From assembly GCF_018812025.1 (NCBI RefSeq), contig NC_063050.1:9363539-9427538 (forward strand): 64,000 bases of DNA, in the 5' to 3' direction. Shown here in pieces: positions 1 to 10,800 of this stretch. Every line of letters begins with the position of its first letter. The first letter of the stretch is position 1. The notes below the pieces were generated by a model. It saw only the letters and a program-made list of their open reading frames with translations. It made no database searches and had not been told where the DNA came from. A program made the translations under genes and the position numbers. The stretch is from Megalobrama amblycephala (Eukaryota > Chordata > Actinopteri > Cypriniformes > Xenocyprididae).

Positions 1-12
1 TTTGTGTTTCAG

Positions 13-707
13 CTGTTGTTGTAGGAGCTCCAGGTCCAGTTACAGGACACAGAGGAGAGAGAATTGAGATCAGATGCTCATATAAACCTGGATATGAATC
101 AAATTCAAAGTATTTTTGTAAAGGCAAGTGTAAATACGTTCTAAATAAAAACATCATGGTTGAATCAGGATCTCCAGCTAAAGACGAGAGATTCTCTCTG
201 ACTGATGACAAGAAGAACAGAGTTTTCACCGTCACCATCACTGATCTGAGAACAGAGGATGCAGGACAATACTGGTGTGCTGTGAAGAGGAGTTTGCCTT
301 TACCTGATCTCTATTCAGAGATTTTGTTGCTGGTTAAACTGGGTAAGTGATTATATTTATTAGAAGTGTAGCTTCAGTAGAAATGAACTACAAGGGAACA
401 GGCCAATGGTCATTAAATAAAATAAGATCACAATATTATTTCAAAGCTTCACAGTAATAAACAGGAAAATAACAGTTTCATTGTTGCAAAGTTAATCAAT
501 TATAAAATTACTTCATTTTCAGCTATTAAATGTGTGTTACAGGTCACGCCCCACATTCAGAGTCTGTCATATACGTCAGTGTTGGGTTAGTCATCATGGT
601 GATCATCTTCTTCATGACGCTGATGGTGTGGTGTAGGAAGATTAGCAAGAAACCATCAAGAGTTTCACAATCAGGACTTTCACAGCAAGGTCAGATTTAG
701 ATGCATG

Positions 708-767
<60 letters not shown>

Positions 768-2230
768 AAGTTCTTTTTGAGAATTAACAGAGGTTTAGAT
801 ATTAATGTTTTATTTAAAATGTTCGGCCACCGTTATGGTGATCATGCTTTATTTTAGTTGGGCAGTTTGACTCTTTGCTTTTTATGTCAGTTTGTGGTTT
901 TTGTAACAGTGTTTACCAAAACACATAATTTAGTGCAAATAAAGGCAGAAACAAAGATGATCAGATGATATAGTTTTCAACATCATAAAGTAGAATAAGT
1001 AATTAATCTCCTCACTGACCAAATATGTTATTAATAGATTGTATTCACCAACAATACTTTCTTTCAACAGATCAAGAATTATGAATTTTGATTTTTAAAA
1101 TACATTATGGAAACTTTTTAAAGACAAAAAAAAAAAAAAAAACATGCTTGAGGAATTTAAGGAAATCGGTTTTATGTGAACAAGCTTGTTAAGAAAACTG
1201 AACTTAGTACTCAACTTGTAAAACTGAGTTACCGAAACTCAAGTCTTTTAAGAAAACTTAGTAAATGTTCATATATTTATGTATATATACAAAACATTTT
1301 CTTGTTAATTTTACATAATTACTTCAAGTTGAATTTACTTAAAAACCATGATGCAAAAATGGTACATGAATATTTTAAGTAAATCCAACAAATTATTATT
1401 ATTTTTTTTAGTGTATTTTATTTTTCAACCAGATCTCATGAGAAAACATTATTTTATGAAGTGGTAATTTCTCGTGAATTTGTACAATTTGATTAAATGC
1501 ATGATTTTTAGATGTAATGTAAATCTATATATACAAAATTTACAGATGAAATCATACAAATTCGTATCAATTATCCACTAATTAAAAAAAAAAAAAAAAA
1601 TGTTAGGTACTTACAAATTGCCATGAGAGTGTTTAATTTTGGTATATCATGTCTGTCTCAAACAGGAGGTTTTGTTATCTTTCTTATGGGACCAAAGTCT
1701 CCTAAATATGATTAACTATGTGCACACAAGTTTACTTAATGTTATTTTCTAGCATTTGTTGTTTGAATATTAATTCTTCTCATGTTTTGACAGTCTCCAT
1801 CACACATTTGCCTTTGAATACGACAGCAGGAATCACTTCAGAGGTGAGTGATGATGATGATGATGGTCTTATGTTTATGAGCTGCTGAAAACACATACCT
1901 GTTGCTCATTGGTTTGGAGCTGCCGACTCTAGACGTCTTTCTTCTGCTCACCAGCATCCAAAACTTAACATATATCTGCTAGTGATAACAAATACTGTTG
2001 AGATGTTCAAATGTGGAAGGGTTTGGAAGATAACATGAGATATTTTGCAGGACATTGAATGGAATGACCATTTTTATCAGGAAATCAGTGAGTTTCAGTG
2101 CAAGAACAAACACACCACCACCATCTACACTACAGCAGAAACTCCAGATGATCCAATGATCTACTACACTGCAGATAAACCAGATGATCCAATGATCTAC
2201 TACACTGCAGATAAACCAGATGATCAATGA
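13..2230 (+). CDS. CD300/pIgR-like (CMRF35-like) Ig receptor, 5'-partial
   Basis: Single-pass leukocyte-type receptor; the signal peptide and any earlier exons lie left of the window. Exons read from splice signals: 13-342 (V-type Ig domain), 543-689 (membrane), 1794-1843 and 2051-2230 (tail). Phases match at each join (1, 1, 0). The V domain has the family pattern: first Cys in IRCSY, an extra nearby Cys pair in KYFCKGKC, and DAGQYWC around the last Cys. The membrane segment (about VIYVSVGLVIMVIIFFMTLM) is followed by basic CRKISKK. The tail exon begins DIEWNDHFYQEISE and runs into Tyr-containing 12-residue repeats (core TIYTTA, MIYYTA). These resemble but do not fit ITIM or ITSM consensus. 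The frame ends at TGA 2228-2230, inside the first 35-bp repeat unit. Family call is firm; CD300a-like versus pIgR-like is not resolvable here, and use of the distal exons is inferred. Confidence 0.72.
711..765. repeat. (CA)n microsatellite
   Basis: About 27 uninterrupted CA dinucleotides just downstream of the membrane exon, in the intron of the CD300-like gene. Confidence 0.97.
766..1793. other. Intron of the CD300-like gene
   Basis: AT-rich intron sequence with poly-A runs near 1125-1142 and 1584-1600. The stretch around 1150-1400 has the look of a dispersed repeat. No exon or RNA gene was recognised. Confidence 0.5.
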
Positions 2231-3287
2231 TCTACTCCACTGCAGATAAACCAGATGGTCAATGATCTACTCCACTGCAGATAAACCAGATGGTCAATGA
2301 TCTACTCCACTCCAGATACTCCAGATGGTCAATGATCTACTCCACTGCAGATAAACCAGATGGTCAATGATCTACTCCACTCCAGATACTCCAGATGGTC
2401 AATGATCTACTCCACTGCAGATAAACCAGATGGTCAATGATCTACTCCACTCCAGATACTCCAGATGGTCAATGATCTACTCCACTGTAGATAAACCATA
2501 TGGTCAATGATCTACTCCACTGTAGATAAACCAGATGGTCAATGATCTACTCCACTGCAGATAAACCAGATGGTCAATTATCTACTCCACTGTAGATAAA
2601 CCAGATGGTCAATGATCTACTCCACTGCAGATAAACCAGATGGTCAATGATCTACTCCACTGTAGATAAACCAGATGATTCAATGATCTACTCCACTGCA
2701 GATAAACCAGATGGTCAATGATCTACTCCACTGCAGATAAACCAGATGATTCAATGATCTACTCCACTGTAGATAAACCAGATGATTCAATGATCTACTC
2801 CACTCCAGATACTCCAGATGATTCAATGATCTACTCCACTGTAGATAAACCAGATGATTCAATGATCTACTCCACTCCAGATACTCCAGATGGTCAATGA
2901 TCTACTCCACTCCAGATACTCCAGATGGTCAATGATCTACTCCACTGTAGATAAACCATATGGTCAATGATCTACTCCACTGTAGATAAACCAGATGGTC
3001 AATGATCTACTCCACTGCAGATAAACCAGATGGTCAATGATCTACTCCACTGTAGATAAACCAGATGATTCAATGATCTACTCCACTGCAGATAAACCAG
3101 ATGGTCAATGATCTACTCCACTGCAGATAAACCAGATGATTCAATGATCTACTCCACTGCAGATAAACCAGATGATTCAATGATCTACTCCACTCCAGAT
3201 ACTCCAGATGATTCAATGATCTACTCCACTCCAGATACTCCAGATGATTCAATGATCTACTCCACTGCAGATAAACCAGATGATTCA
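2120..3287 (+). repeat. 33-unit 35/36-bp coding-tail minisatellite
   Basis: Tandem array with no spacers. I count 33 units: 13 of 36 bp and 20 of 35 bp, which sum exactly to 1,168 bp. A 36-bp unit (ending GATGATTCA or GATGATCCA) keeps frame and encodes a 12-residue Tyr repeat with core MIYST(A/V/P) and a D-K/T-P-D-D tail. A 35-bp unit (ending GATGGTCA or GATGATCA) lacks one base and puts an in-frame TGA at the start of the next unit. The first three units read on from the receptor tail exon; the third is a 35-mer and ends the protein. Runs of 36-mers (2718-2861, 3108-3287) stay open, and the last continues to a stop at 3408-3410. Sub-variants carry GCAG, GTAG or CCAG in the middle (Ala, Val or Pro at Tyr+3). 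Confidence 0.95.
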
Positions 3288-4518
3288 ATGATCTGTGTCT
3301 CTCATCATCTTCATGGATTGGAATCTAAAGCCACAATGTCATGTGATGGGACAAAAAAAAAAAAAGAAAGAAATCATTGGATACATCAGGCTTTAAACGA
3401 GGAATCATAATGTTCTCATCTGCTTGATTTGTGGAATATAGACAGTCAGTCCATATCTACGTTCTAGCTTTTGACTATAGTAAATTTAATAAATTCATTC
3501 TTTTTCTATTATATTGTTTGTTACACAATGAGCAGTAACAAAAGTTGTATATTATGCACATTACATGTGTTATTTGTTTATTTATGTGAAATACACTGCT
3601 GTATCGTATCAGGGATATAGCTCAATGAACTTAATTAAACAAGTTAATTAAACAGTGATGTTTATGGCAGCTGTCTTACACTGGAGTGACACACAATGAA
3701 GTGTTTCGACTTATTAAATGACCAGGAAATAGACACAGAGAGACAAAACAAACACAAAAGAGCTTCACAGCTTGACAAAGGCCTCATCTGTGTAAAACAA
3801 GATCTGGATTCAAGTCATAATAAAGATGAACTTTCAGTTTATGGATAATTATGTTCTCATGTATTATTAATGAATATCAATATTGTTATTTTTAAGGGAA
3901 AAGTCTGTTCAACAGTTTCACTTCTGCTTTAGTGGTTTTTATCTTTTTATGTGTTTCTTTATATTTATGACATTCTCTTCTGGTAAATGTGTCTTCTTAT
4001 TGAATAAATGAAATATATTTAAATTTAACTCCATGAAGTGAATGATCAAGCCTGCTGTAAAGTGTGAGTGTGTTTCTGTAGTTTCTGCAGAACTGAATTA
4101 ATCCATGAATAGAGGATGTGGAAATGGAGGCTTTACTTTGAATACGGGAGACGGGAAGTAAAGTGAAATTGTGGGAAGTGTGTTCAGTTACTAATAATAG
4201 TTTATTCATTCAGAGGCCGCGAGTGACAAAGAGGAACTCATGACACATGAAGCTCACAGAAGGAGAAATAAGCTTGTCTTCATCAACAAAACTCTTTATA
4301 TGTCAACAGTTCTGATTTCTTCTGTAAATTTTGCTCTTTTTTTGTTGATGTTTCAAGTCTGAACTTGTGACACAGAACAGCAGAAGACAAAAGAGGAGGA
4401 AGTTTGCATCTCATCATAATTATGACAAAAACGCAACCAGAACCCACCTGAAACACACGAGAGCTTCAGAAGAACTGAATCTACTGATAACAGAGAAGAT
4501 CATTTAATAAGAGAGAAG
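3288..4518 (+). other. 3' flank/UTR of the CD300-like gene and intergenic
   Basis: Starts with a short open extension (3288-3410) of the last repeat run, then AT-rich sequence. An AATAAA at 4003-4008 is a plausible polyadenylation signal for the CD300-like transcript, with another AATAAA-type hexamer near 3820. Beyond about 4,200 the sequence should include the promoter of the next, broken CD300-like gene; no distinct box was identified. Confidence 0.45.
4003..4008 (+). promoter_or_regulatory. Candidate polyadenylation signal AATAAA
   Basis: Canonical hexamer in the AT-rich 3' flank of the CD300-like gene, before the first exon of the next CD300-like unit. Confidence 0.4.
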
Positions 4519-5375
4519 AATGAAGATCATCTTGACTTTCACTCTGATGATTCCTGGTAAGAATCTGAGGAAACAAGTTTAAATGTGACCATCAGAAATC
4601 TGAGTCAGTGGGATTCTGGAACATACTATTGTGGGGTCGATAAATATGGGATAGATTTCCACACCGAAGTGAAGCTGAAAGTTGGAACAGGTTAGTAACT
4701 GAAATGCATTTAACCCATCTTTTGACCATGACCATCACAAATGCTGTTTTTTTTTTTTTTGTTTTTGTTTTTTTTTGGTAATTTGGTGCACAAATTATAT
4801 TTTCCGACCCTATTGGCTGATATTTGCTCTTGCTTGCTTAATTTTAAGATTTGTCATTTTGCATAGAAGTAGGCCTAAATGAATCTTGAATTAAGAATGT
4901 CAAGTCTCTTTTTTATTTCTAAAGCCCTTTATACAGTAGAGATCATTTCAAAACAGCTTCACAGTAATAAACAGAATCAATGATGCAATCTTTATCAAAT
5001 TTGAGACAAATTTAAATTCTGTAAAACAGCTCTAAAAAGACAATAGTGTCATTATTCAGCTTGAGCAGTTTTACTGAAGACACTAGTGTTGTTATTCAGC
5101 TTGAGTTAAAATGTGCAAATATTTGCCAAAAAAAAAAAAAAATACTGAGGAAGAACAACAATTATTTTAATCAATTTAGTGCACAAGCCATGTTAAAATG
5201 CAAATGTTGCCACTAAGACTTTATTAGTCAACAGGAAGTTCAGAACAACTGCAGATACAATAAGAGCTCAAATGTGATGTTTTGATGATCTGTTTCCTCA
5301 GGTTCCTGCAAGAAGCGTCAGACTCGAGGTCAAACTCTTTCCATAAACCCCTCTGATCCTTCTAAAACTGTTTAG
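4519..5375 (+). pseudogene. Broken CD300-like gene, unit 1 (V exon 5' part deleted)
   Basis: An ATG at 4519 opens a signal-peptide exon (MKIILTFTLMIPG) with a donor-like CTG|GTAAG at 4558. The expected intron and the first half of the V exon are missing. About ten bases on, sequence resumes inside a V exon (about 4569-4690) encoding the end of an Ig V domain (SLNVTIRNLSQWDSGTYYC, then VKLKVG at the donor). Read straight from the ATG the frame stops within 20 codons. A third exon, 5302-5375, joins in phase 1 and encodes a short basic tail ending SINPSDPSKTV with stop 5373-5375. No membrane exon was seen. Intron sequence just after the V remnant (4715 on) is shared with units 2 and 3. Confidence 0.7.
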
Positions 5376-5755
5376 TGCTGCTCCACAATTACCCACAACC
5401 CTGTTTTGATCACCCTAAAATGGCCTGACCAGTAAAAAAGCTCAACTTTCTTCAGAAAAATCCTTCAGGTCCTGCAGATTCTTCATTTTTTACATTGTCT
5501 TTTGCATATTTGATCCTTTTCCAGGAGTGACTATGATTTTAAGATTTATCTTTTCACACTGAGGACAATTGTGGGATTCAAACAGTTATTTAAAAAGGTT
5601 CAAACATTCAGAAGGAAATGTGATGCATTTAAATCCACTACAGTAACTAATGTACTTGTTCTTACAAACTCAGCAGCTCATGTCTGTCCAGATAAACTAT
5701 TTATGATTTGTTGATTTATGTAACATGACTCAGTTTCATACAGGGCTCTTGAACA

Positions 5756-6001
5756 TCAGTTATTCTGCATAAGGCTTTTCTGAAGTGTAATTCCAGGAGC
5801 TGATCTGGACAGACTGTGTTTGTTTGCTTGTGCTGAATCTCTGCTGCTGTCCGTGGTGCTGAACATCATCTGAACACTTGAGGGAGCCGCCTGACTCAAT
5901 CCTGAACACTTTAAAATCTCCTTTATTTGTTCCACTTTTGTTTTGATCTGATGTGTTTCATATGTGTCTGTGGAAACCAGATTCACTGAAGGAGTATTCA
6001 A
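5756..6001 (-). CDS. Conserved 81-codon orphan ORF, unit 1
   Basis: Not recognised. This open frame (starts MNTPSVNLVSTDTYETHQ, ends SLMQNN) also occurs at 28410-28655 and 41924-42169. By eye the 246 bp differ at one position among the three copies (Leu to Ile in unit 2), while the 250 bp on one side show several substitutions. The product would be polar, Ser/Gln-rich, with no signal peptide or membrane segment. It lies beyond the 3' end of the CD22-like gene on the same strand and antisense to the 3' flank of the broken CD300-like gene. It may be an exon, UTR or chance ORF; an AG acceptor-like site precedes it. Confidence 0.25.
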   Translation of the reverse strand: MNTPSVNLVSTDTYETHQIKTKVEQIKEILKCSGLSQAAPSSVQMMFSTTDSSRDSAQANKHSLSRSAPGITLQKSLMQNN

Positions 6002-7424
6002 ACAAAGCTACAGTGGAAATCTCAACAGATGCTGAGATTTTCCCTTTAAAAATAAAGGTTCTTTATTGGCATTGATGGCTACATGAAGATCCTTTAACAT
6101 ACATTATACCTTTCCATTGTGAAATAATAAATAAATCAATCTTTTTATTAGTGGAAAAGTGTTCTTTAGATTATTAAAATGTCCTTCACCTTAATAAAAC
6201 ATGGATCTTTTAAGAAATGTCTTTGGGGAACCAAAAATGGTTCGATGTAATTGTTGTGAAAATACCAATTATGCCATAGTTAAAATTGCATTCTTCCATT
6301 TTTAATTTCTTCGAAAACCTACTTTTTTGAACTCCTAAATTGTTGGTCCAATTTTAACCAAAATCACCTCAGATCATCATGAGACCATGCCAGCAAAAAG
6401 GTTATTAAAAGCCTTTTTATTGACCAAACCGTTCTCGAATAATATAGCAACAAAATTGTTGGCATGGTGCCAAGCTGATTCTGAGGCTGTAACATCTCCT
6501 CACATCCTCATTTTGGTAACAGCACCACCTAATGGTCAAAAGTGATAATAATTAAATCATATTACTAGTGATTGTATATCATTTTCAGCTGTTTTGCCTA
6601 AAATAATCTACTCTAATTGTTGCCGTTGCTCTGATGCTCCCAGCCATGCTTGCATAACTCCTTGTGCCTGTTCTGTGCTTGGCTCCACTGATCTATATAA
6701 ACCACTGGATTGCTCACTGCGTTCTAAACTGCCAGCAGGTGAAGTCACTGCAAGCGTTCGAGCGACCGTATTGGTATTCTCTACCAACAGAGGGCATCAC
6801 TGACTGATAGCAGAAATATTGTCTTAAAAGGACCCGGTTTGCAGCATTTCAGTCACACAGGATTCATTTTTAGGATATATGTACATTATTCAAATGTTAC
6901 TTTGGACTTTAGCAGAGTTTATTCACACAGGATAAGCAATATACAGAAGTCTTTAAGAAATATTTCTGTATGTACATAATTGTGCAGGAAATATTAAGCA
7001 TTGACATTTTTCATGAAACTGTGAAGCGTCCACTTCAAACTCTTGGGGAAACAACTTTTAATGTTAATCACCAATCTTATGGAGTGTTTTATGAATCTTT
7101 TTGGAGCTTGGCATTTAAAATCACAGATCCACATTCATCTTAAAAAAAAGAGAGAAAATAGGCATACCGCTGCCTTGTTACGTGGTCACCAGCAGGTGAT
7201 GCAAAGACCACGAAAAGTATGACATCTTCAGGCTCAGACTCAGAATATTTATATTGTTTTCATACAAAATTAACTAGTATAATGAACTGTGGGTTAATCA
7301 GTGTTGTTTAGTACAGTACAGTGTGTGTGTCTACCAAATTCTAAATGTATCGCTGTTTATTATTGATTATGTTGATTGGCAGTATTGAAGGACAGAAGAC
7401 TGTAAACTATTCCCATAATAGAGC
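6002..7424. other. Intergenic, between converging CD300-like and CD22-like genes
   Basis: Includes an interspersed-repeat stretch (about 6240-6560, with the cagcaccacct-aatggtc tail common in fish repeats), shared with 30150-30450. Compared with unit 2 (28940-30150) and unit 3 (from 42460), about 1.2 kb is missing at 6257. Open frames here (e.g. 6594-6803) recur in unit 2 but show no protein-like features. Confidence 0.5.
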
Positions 7425-7430
7425 TTTATT
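7425..7430 (-). promoter_or_regulatory. Candidate polyadenylation signal of CD22-like gene 1
   Basis: AATAAA on the minus strand about 460 bases past the stop codon at 7893-7895. The same motif stands at 31332-31337 for the unit-2 paralogue. Confidence 0.5.
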
Positions 7431-7892
7431 ATATGCATTGAAGACATTAACAATGATACTAAAGGCTGAAACACCATAATACATGTAAATGAAGTAATCA
7501 AAAACAAAATGTAAATAAAAAACACACTTCAGTGATTAGACACTTTGTATAAATTTGTGATACTTTTTCTCCCCCATTTCTATCAGTCACTGAATCAAAA
7601 TAATCATCACAACATTTCAGTAAAACATCATGCTGAAGATCCCTTTGCAAGTGCTTAAAAATATATTGTTCTATATATTTTCAGCATTTCACTTTGTACA
7701 AGCTTGCATTAATTTAGCTTACAATGTAAACTTGGCATTGTGCACAGCAAATATTACTGGCTCTTTTGACAGATTACAGTTACAGTGTTGTTACAGTTGT
7801 TTATCATTTGTAAGTCACTTTGTATAAAATGATCTGTCAATCATTCAGGGCTCCACCCAAAGGAAGACATATTTTGCCATGCATTTCAAATA

Positions 7893-10800
7893 CTATGGCC
7901 TCTTCATGTCACGCTGAAAGAAAGAAAGAAATGGACGATAACTGTAATGATAACTATATTAGTGTCTCCAGCAACAGATGATAACTTACAGTTACTGTTA
8001 ACAATAACTTACCGTTACATTCGCATACACATGTTCACTCAATTCGACATCACAAGTTTTGCGTCTGTCATGAGGTCTGGACTGATTCATCTTTGCCATT
8101 AAAGAAAAAAAAAAAACAGAATAGACAAATAACTAATGATCATAAACAACACAAAATATATAATATAACAACTACATTCAGACTTTCAATCTTTTAGTTA
8201 CTACTCAATTTATCTGATCAATAATACTATTGATAACCAAACTAATTTTTCTCACCCGAGACTCCATTCTCTTTTTCATTCTGCTTCTCCTTGAAAACAA
8301 TGAACATGTTACATTCTTATAGAAGAGGGATGGGAAAACACCTGAACAAGCAAATCTGGATCTTCAGGATAATTACACTCTTGGAAGAAATGTGTAAAAA
8401 AAGTACACATTATGTGTAGCACTCTAGTTATTTATAATAATAAATAAAACACTGTTGGAAGAATTCAGTTGCTTTACACATAGTTATGTTTAGTTTTAAA
8501 ATGAACACAACCTGTGTATTCATTCACAGCATCCAACACAATCTGTGTAGCCAAGAACACCCATCATGTGTTAATATTATGCATTTACACATATTTGTGT
8601 TAATCTCTGAGGTGTAGTGAAGACCAGTCCTCTAAGACCAAAACAAGACCATGCAAGAGTGGAGTTATTGAGATAATTAATTAATCGAGTGATAATTGTG
8701 CATTAGTGATGAACACCTGCTGTTAACAAGCAGAATCACTGAAGAAAAGAGAAACACAAGAACTACAACTGATTTAAACTGAAGATGAAAGCAAATATTA
8801 CGGCTATGTTCAGACTGTCAATGCAAATCTAATTTTGTGCATATGCGATTGAAATCTGATCAGATTTAGCAAGTGTGAAAAAAAAAGAAAAAAAAAATGA
8901 AATGCGATTTTTACAAATCCATTTTGAGATACAGTGCTGCTTGAAAATTTGTGAACCACTTGCAGAATCTGTAAAAATGTGAACAATTTTATCAAAATAA
9001 GACAGATCATACAAAATGCATGTCATTTTTTATTTAGTACTGTCCTGAATAAGATATTTTACATAAAGTTTACAAGACAAAAAAAAAAAAAAAAAAAGCT
9101 AGATTTATAAATATGACCCCATTAAAAGTTAAATATAACTATTAAAAAAGTTTCAAATACTAAGATATTTAAACAAAATAAGAAAAATGTGGACATCTTT
9201 ATCCTTTATCACCCCTGACTCTTAATGCATCATGTTTCCTTCTGGAGCATCAGTGAATGTTTGAACCTTTTTTAATAGTTGTGTTTGAGTCTCTCAGTTG
9301 TTCTCAGTGTGAAAAGATGGATCTCAAAATCATTCAGTCACTGCTGGAAAGGGTTCAAATATGCAGAAGATGCTGGAAAACTGAAGAATTTTCAGGACCT
9401 GGAGGATTTTTTGAAGAATATTGGGCAGTTTAACTGCTCAGAGCAAACAAACAAACAAACAAACAAACAACAACAACAACAACAAAACGTTGTAGATCAT
9501 CCAGGTAACCACACACAGTATAAGAATCAAAGGTTCACAAACTTTTGAGCGGGTCGTTTTTATAAATTCAGCTATTTGTTGTTCCCATTCAGTCGGTCAC
9601 GTTCGACGTACGTCGGACAGACCGACGAATAGGAATCTCGCTAGAGAGGCCAATCTACTTCGAGTGTAACTAAAACGAGCCAATGCACATTGACATGCAA
9701 TCATATGCATCAGCTGCTCGCCTCGCAGCGCGGGTATATAATGAGCAGCAGGTGCGTTACATCTTCAGCTTTTCGCTTTGGAGCCGAACGGTGTTTGTTC
9801 CTGTTCTCTGCAAGGGAGTGTCTGCTAGAAGACGAGTCAAGCTTTTTGGTTGAACTTCTCTTTTTCCGAGTGCAGGCGAACAGCACAGCAGCGGGGTTGA
9901 AGTCCTCTCTTTTTCTGTTTTTGTTTGCCGTTTTTGAGCAAATAGCTGTTTTGACAGCGTCGGAAGGCTGTTCTCACGGCCGGTACGGTGCGCTTTTGAG
10001 CGCTGAAAAGCCGTTTTTACGGCTGGTAAGAGTGAGCGCCTTCAAAGAGAGAGAGAGCACATGACAGGCTGCACACAATCCCTGTCTGTGTTGCGGCGGC
10101 CGTTCCCCTGCGTGCTTCAGCACTTTTAAAAGAGTAAAGTCCCTGAAAGAGCTTACACAAGTAGATTTGCGTCTTTTTAAAGATGACATCCTACTTGTTG
10201 TTCTGGATGCGGTCGTTCCTGTCCTCACTGACGGCCACGATCACTGTTTTACATGTCTGGGCGCGTGTTGAAATGATGTTCGTGGGTGTTTCATGTTTTC
10301 ATATGAGACACGCCGGTCATGACTCTTCTTTCTCCGGGAAGCGTGAGTCCCCTCTGTTGTTGGCCAGCTGCCGCTTGTGTGTAAAAGCACAGCCGCGGGT
10401 CTGCCCGACACTCTGGGAAGACCGTGGAGATCAGCGAGAGCAAACCTCTCGCTCCTCTGCGTGTCGTGTGCCGTCGAGCTGCCGGGCTGCAGCGCGGGTT
10501 GTCATGGCAACCCAGCGCTCGCTCGGCGCTCTAGATGCGCGGTTCCCTTGCATAATCTCCATTGTAGCGCCCTCTCTGGTGCACCAGAAGAGGTCTACTT
10601 TGCTGATATGGCTTGGGTGACATGAGGTTGAGGGGTTCCTTCGGGGAACCAACCCCCTAGGGCCCCTCCCTCTCTAGCGCATTGCAAGCTGTGCAGTTTC
10701 TGGATTGGATTGCTGGTCCTTCTCATAGGGGAACCTAGCATTTCATTCAGAGCTCCAGCTGAGGGACAGACGTCGATTGCAGCATCGGAGAGAGTGCTGT

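Noticed and set aside
2120..3287. CRISPR-like periodic repeat
   Set aside because: Units of 35/36 bp are contiguous with no unique spacers, they read as a coding tail in frame, and the context is a vertebrate receptor gene.
1979..3288. Long minus-strand frames through the repeat (MNHLVYLQWSRSL-type)
   Set aside because: They are shadows of the 36-bp unit, whose reverse complement is also open. No start context, splice sites or other support.
7630..7827. 65-codon plus-strand frame repeated at 31537-31740
   Set aside because: Lies antisense to the predicted 3' UTR of the CD22-like genes and changes length through a small indel between copies.
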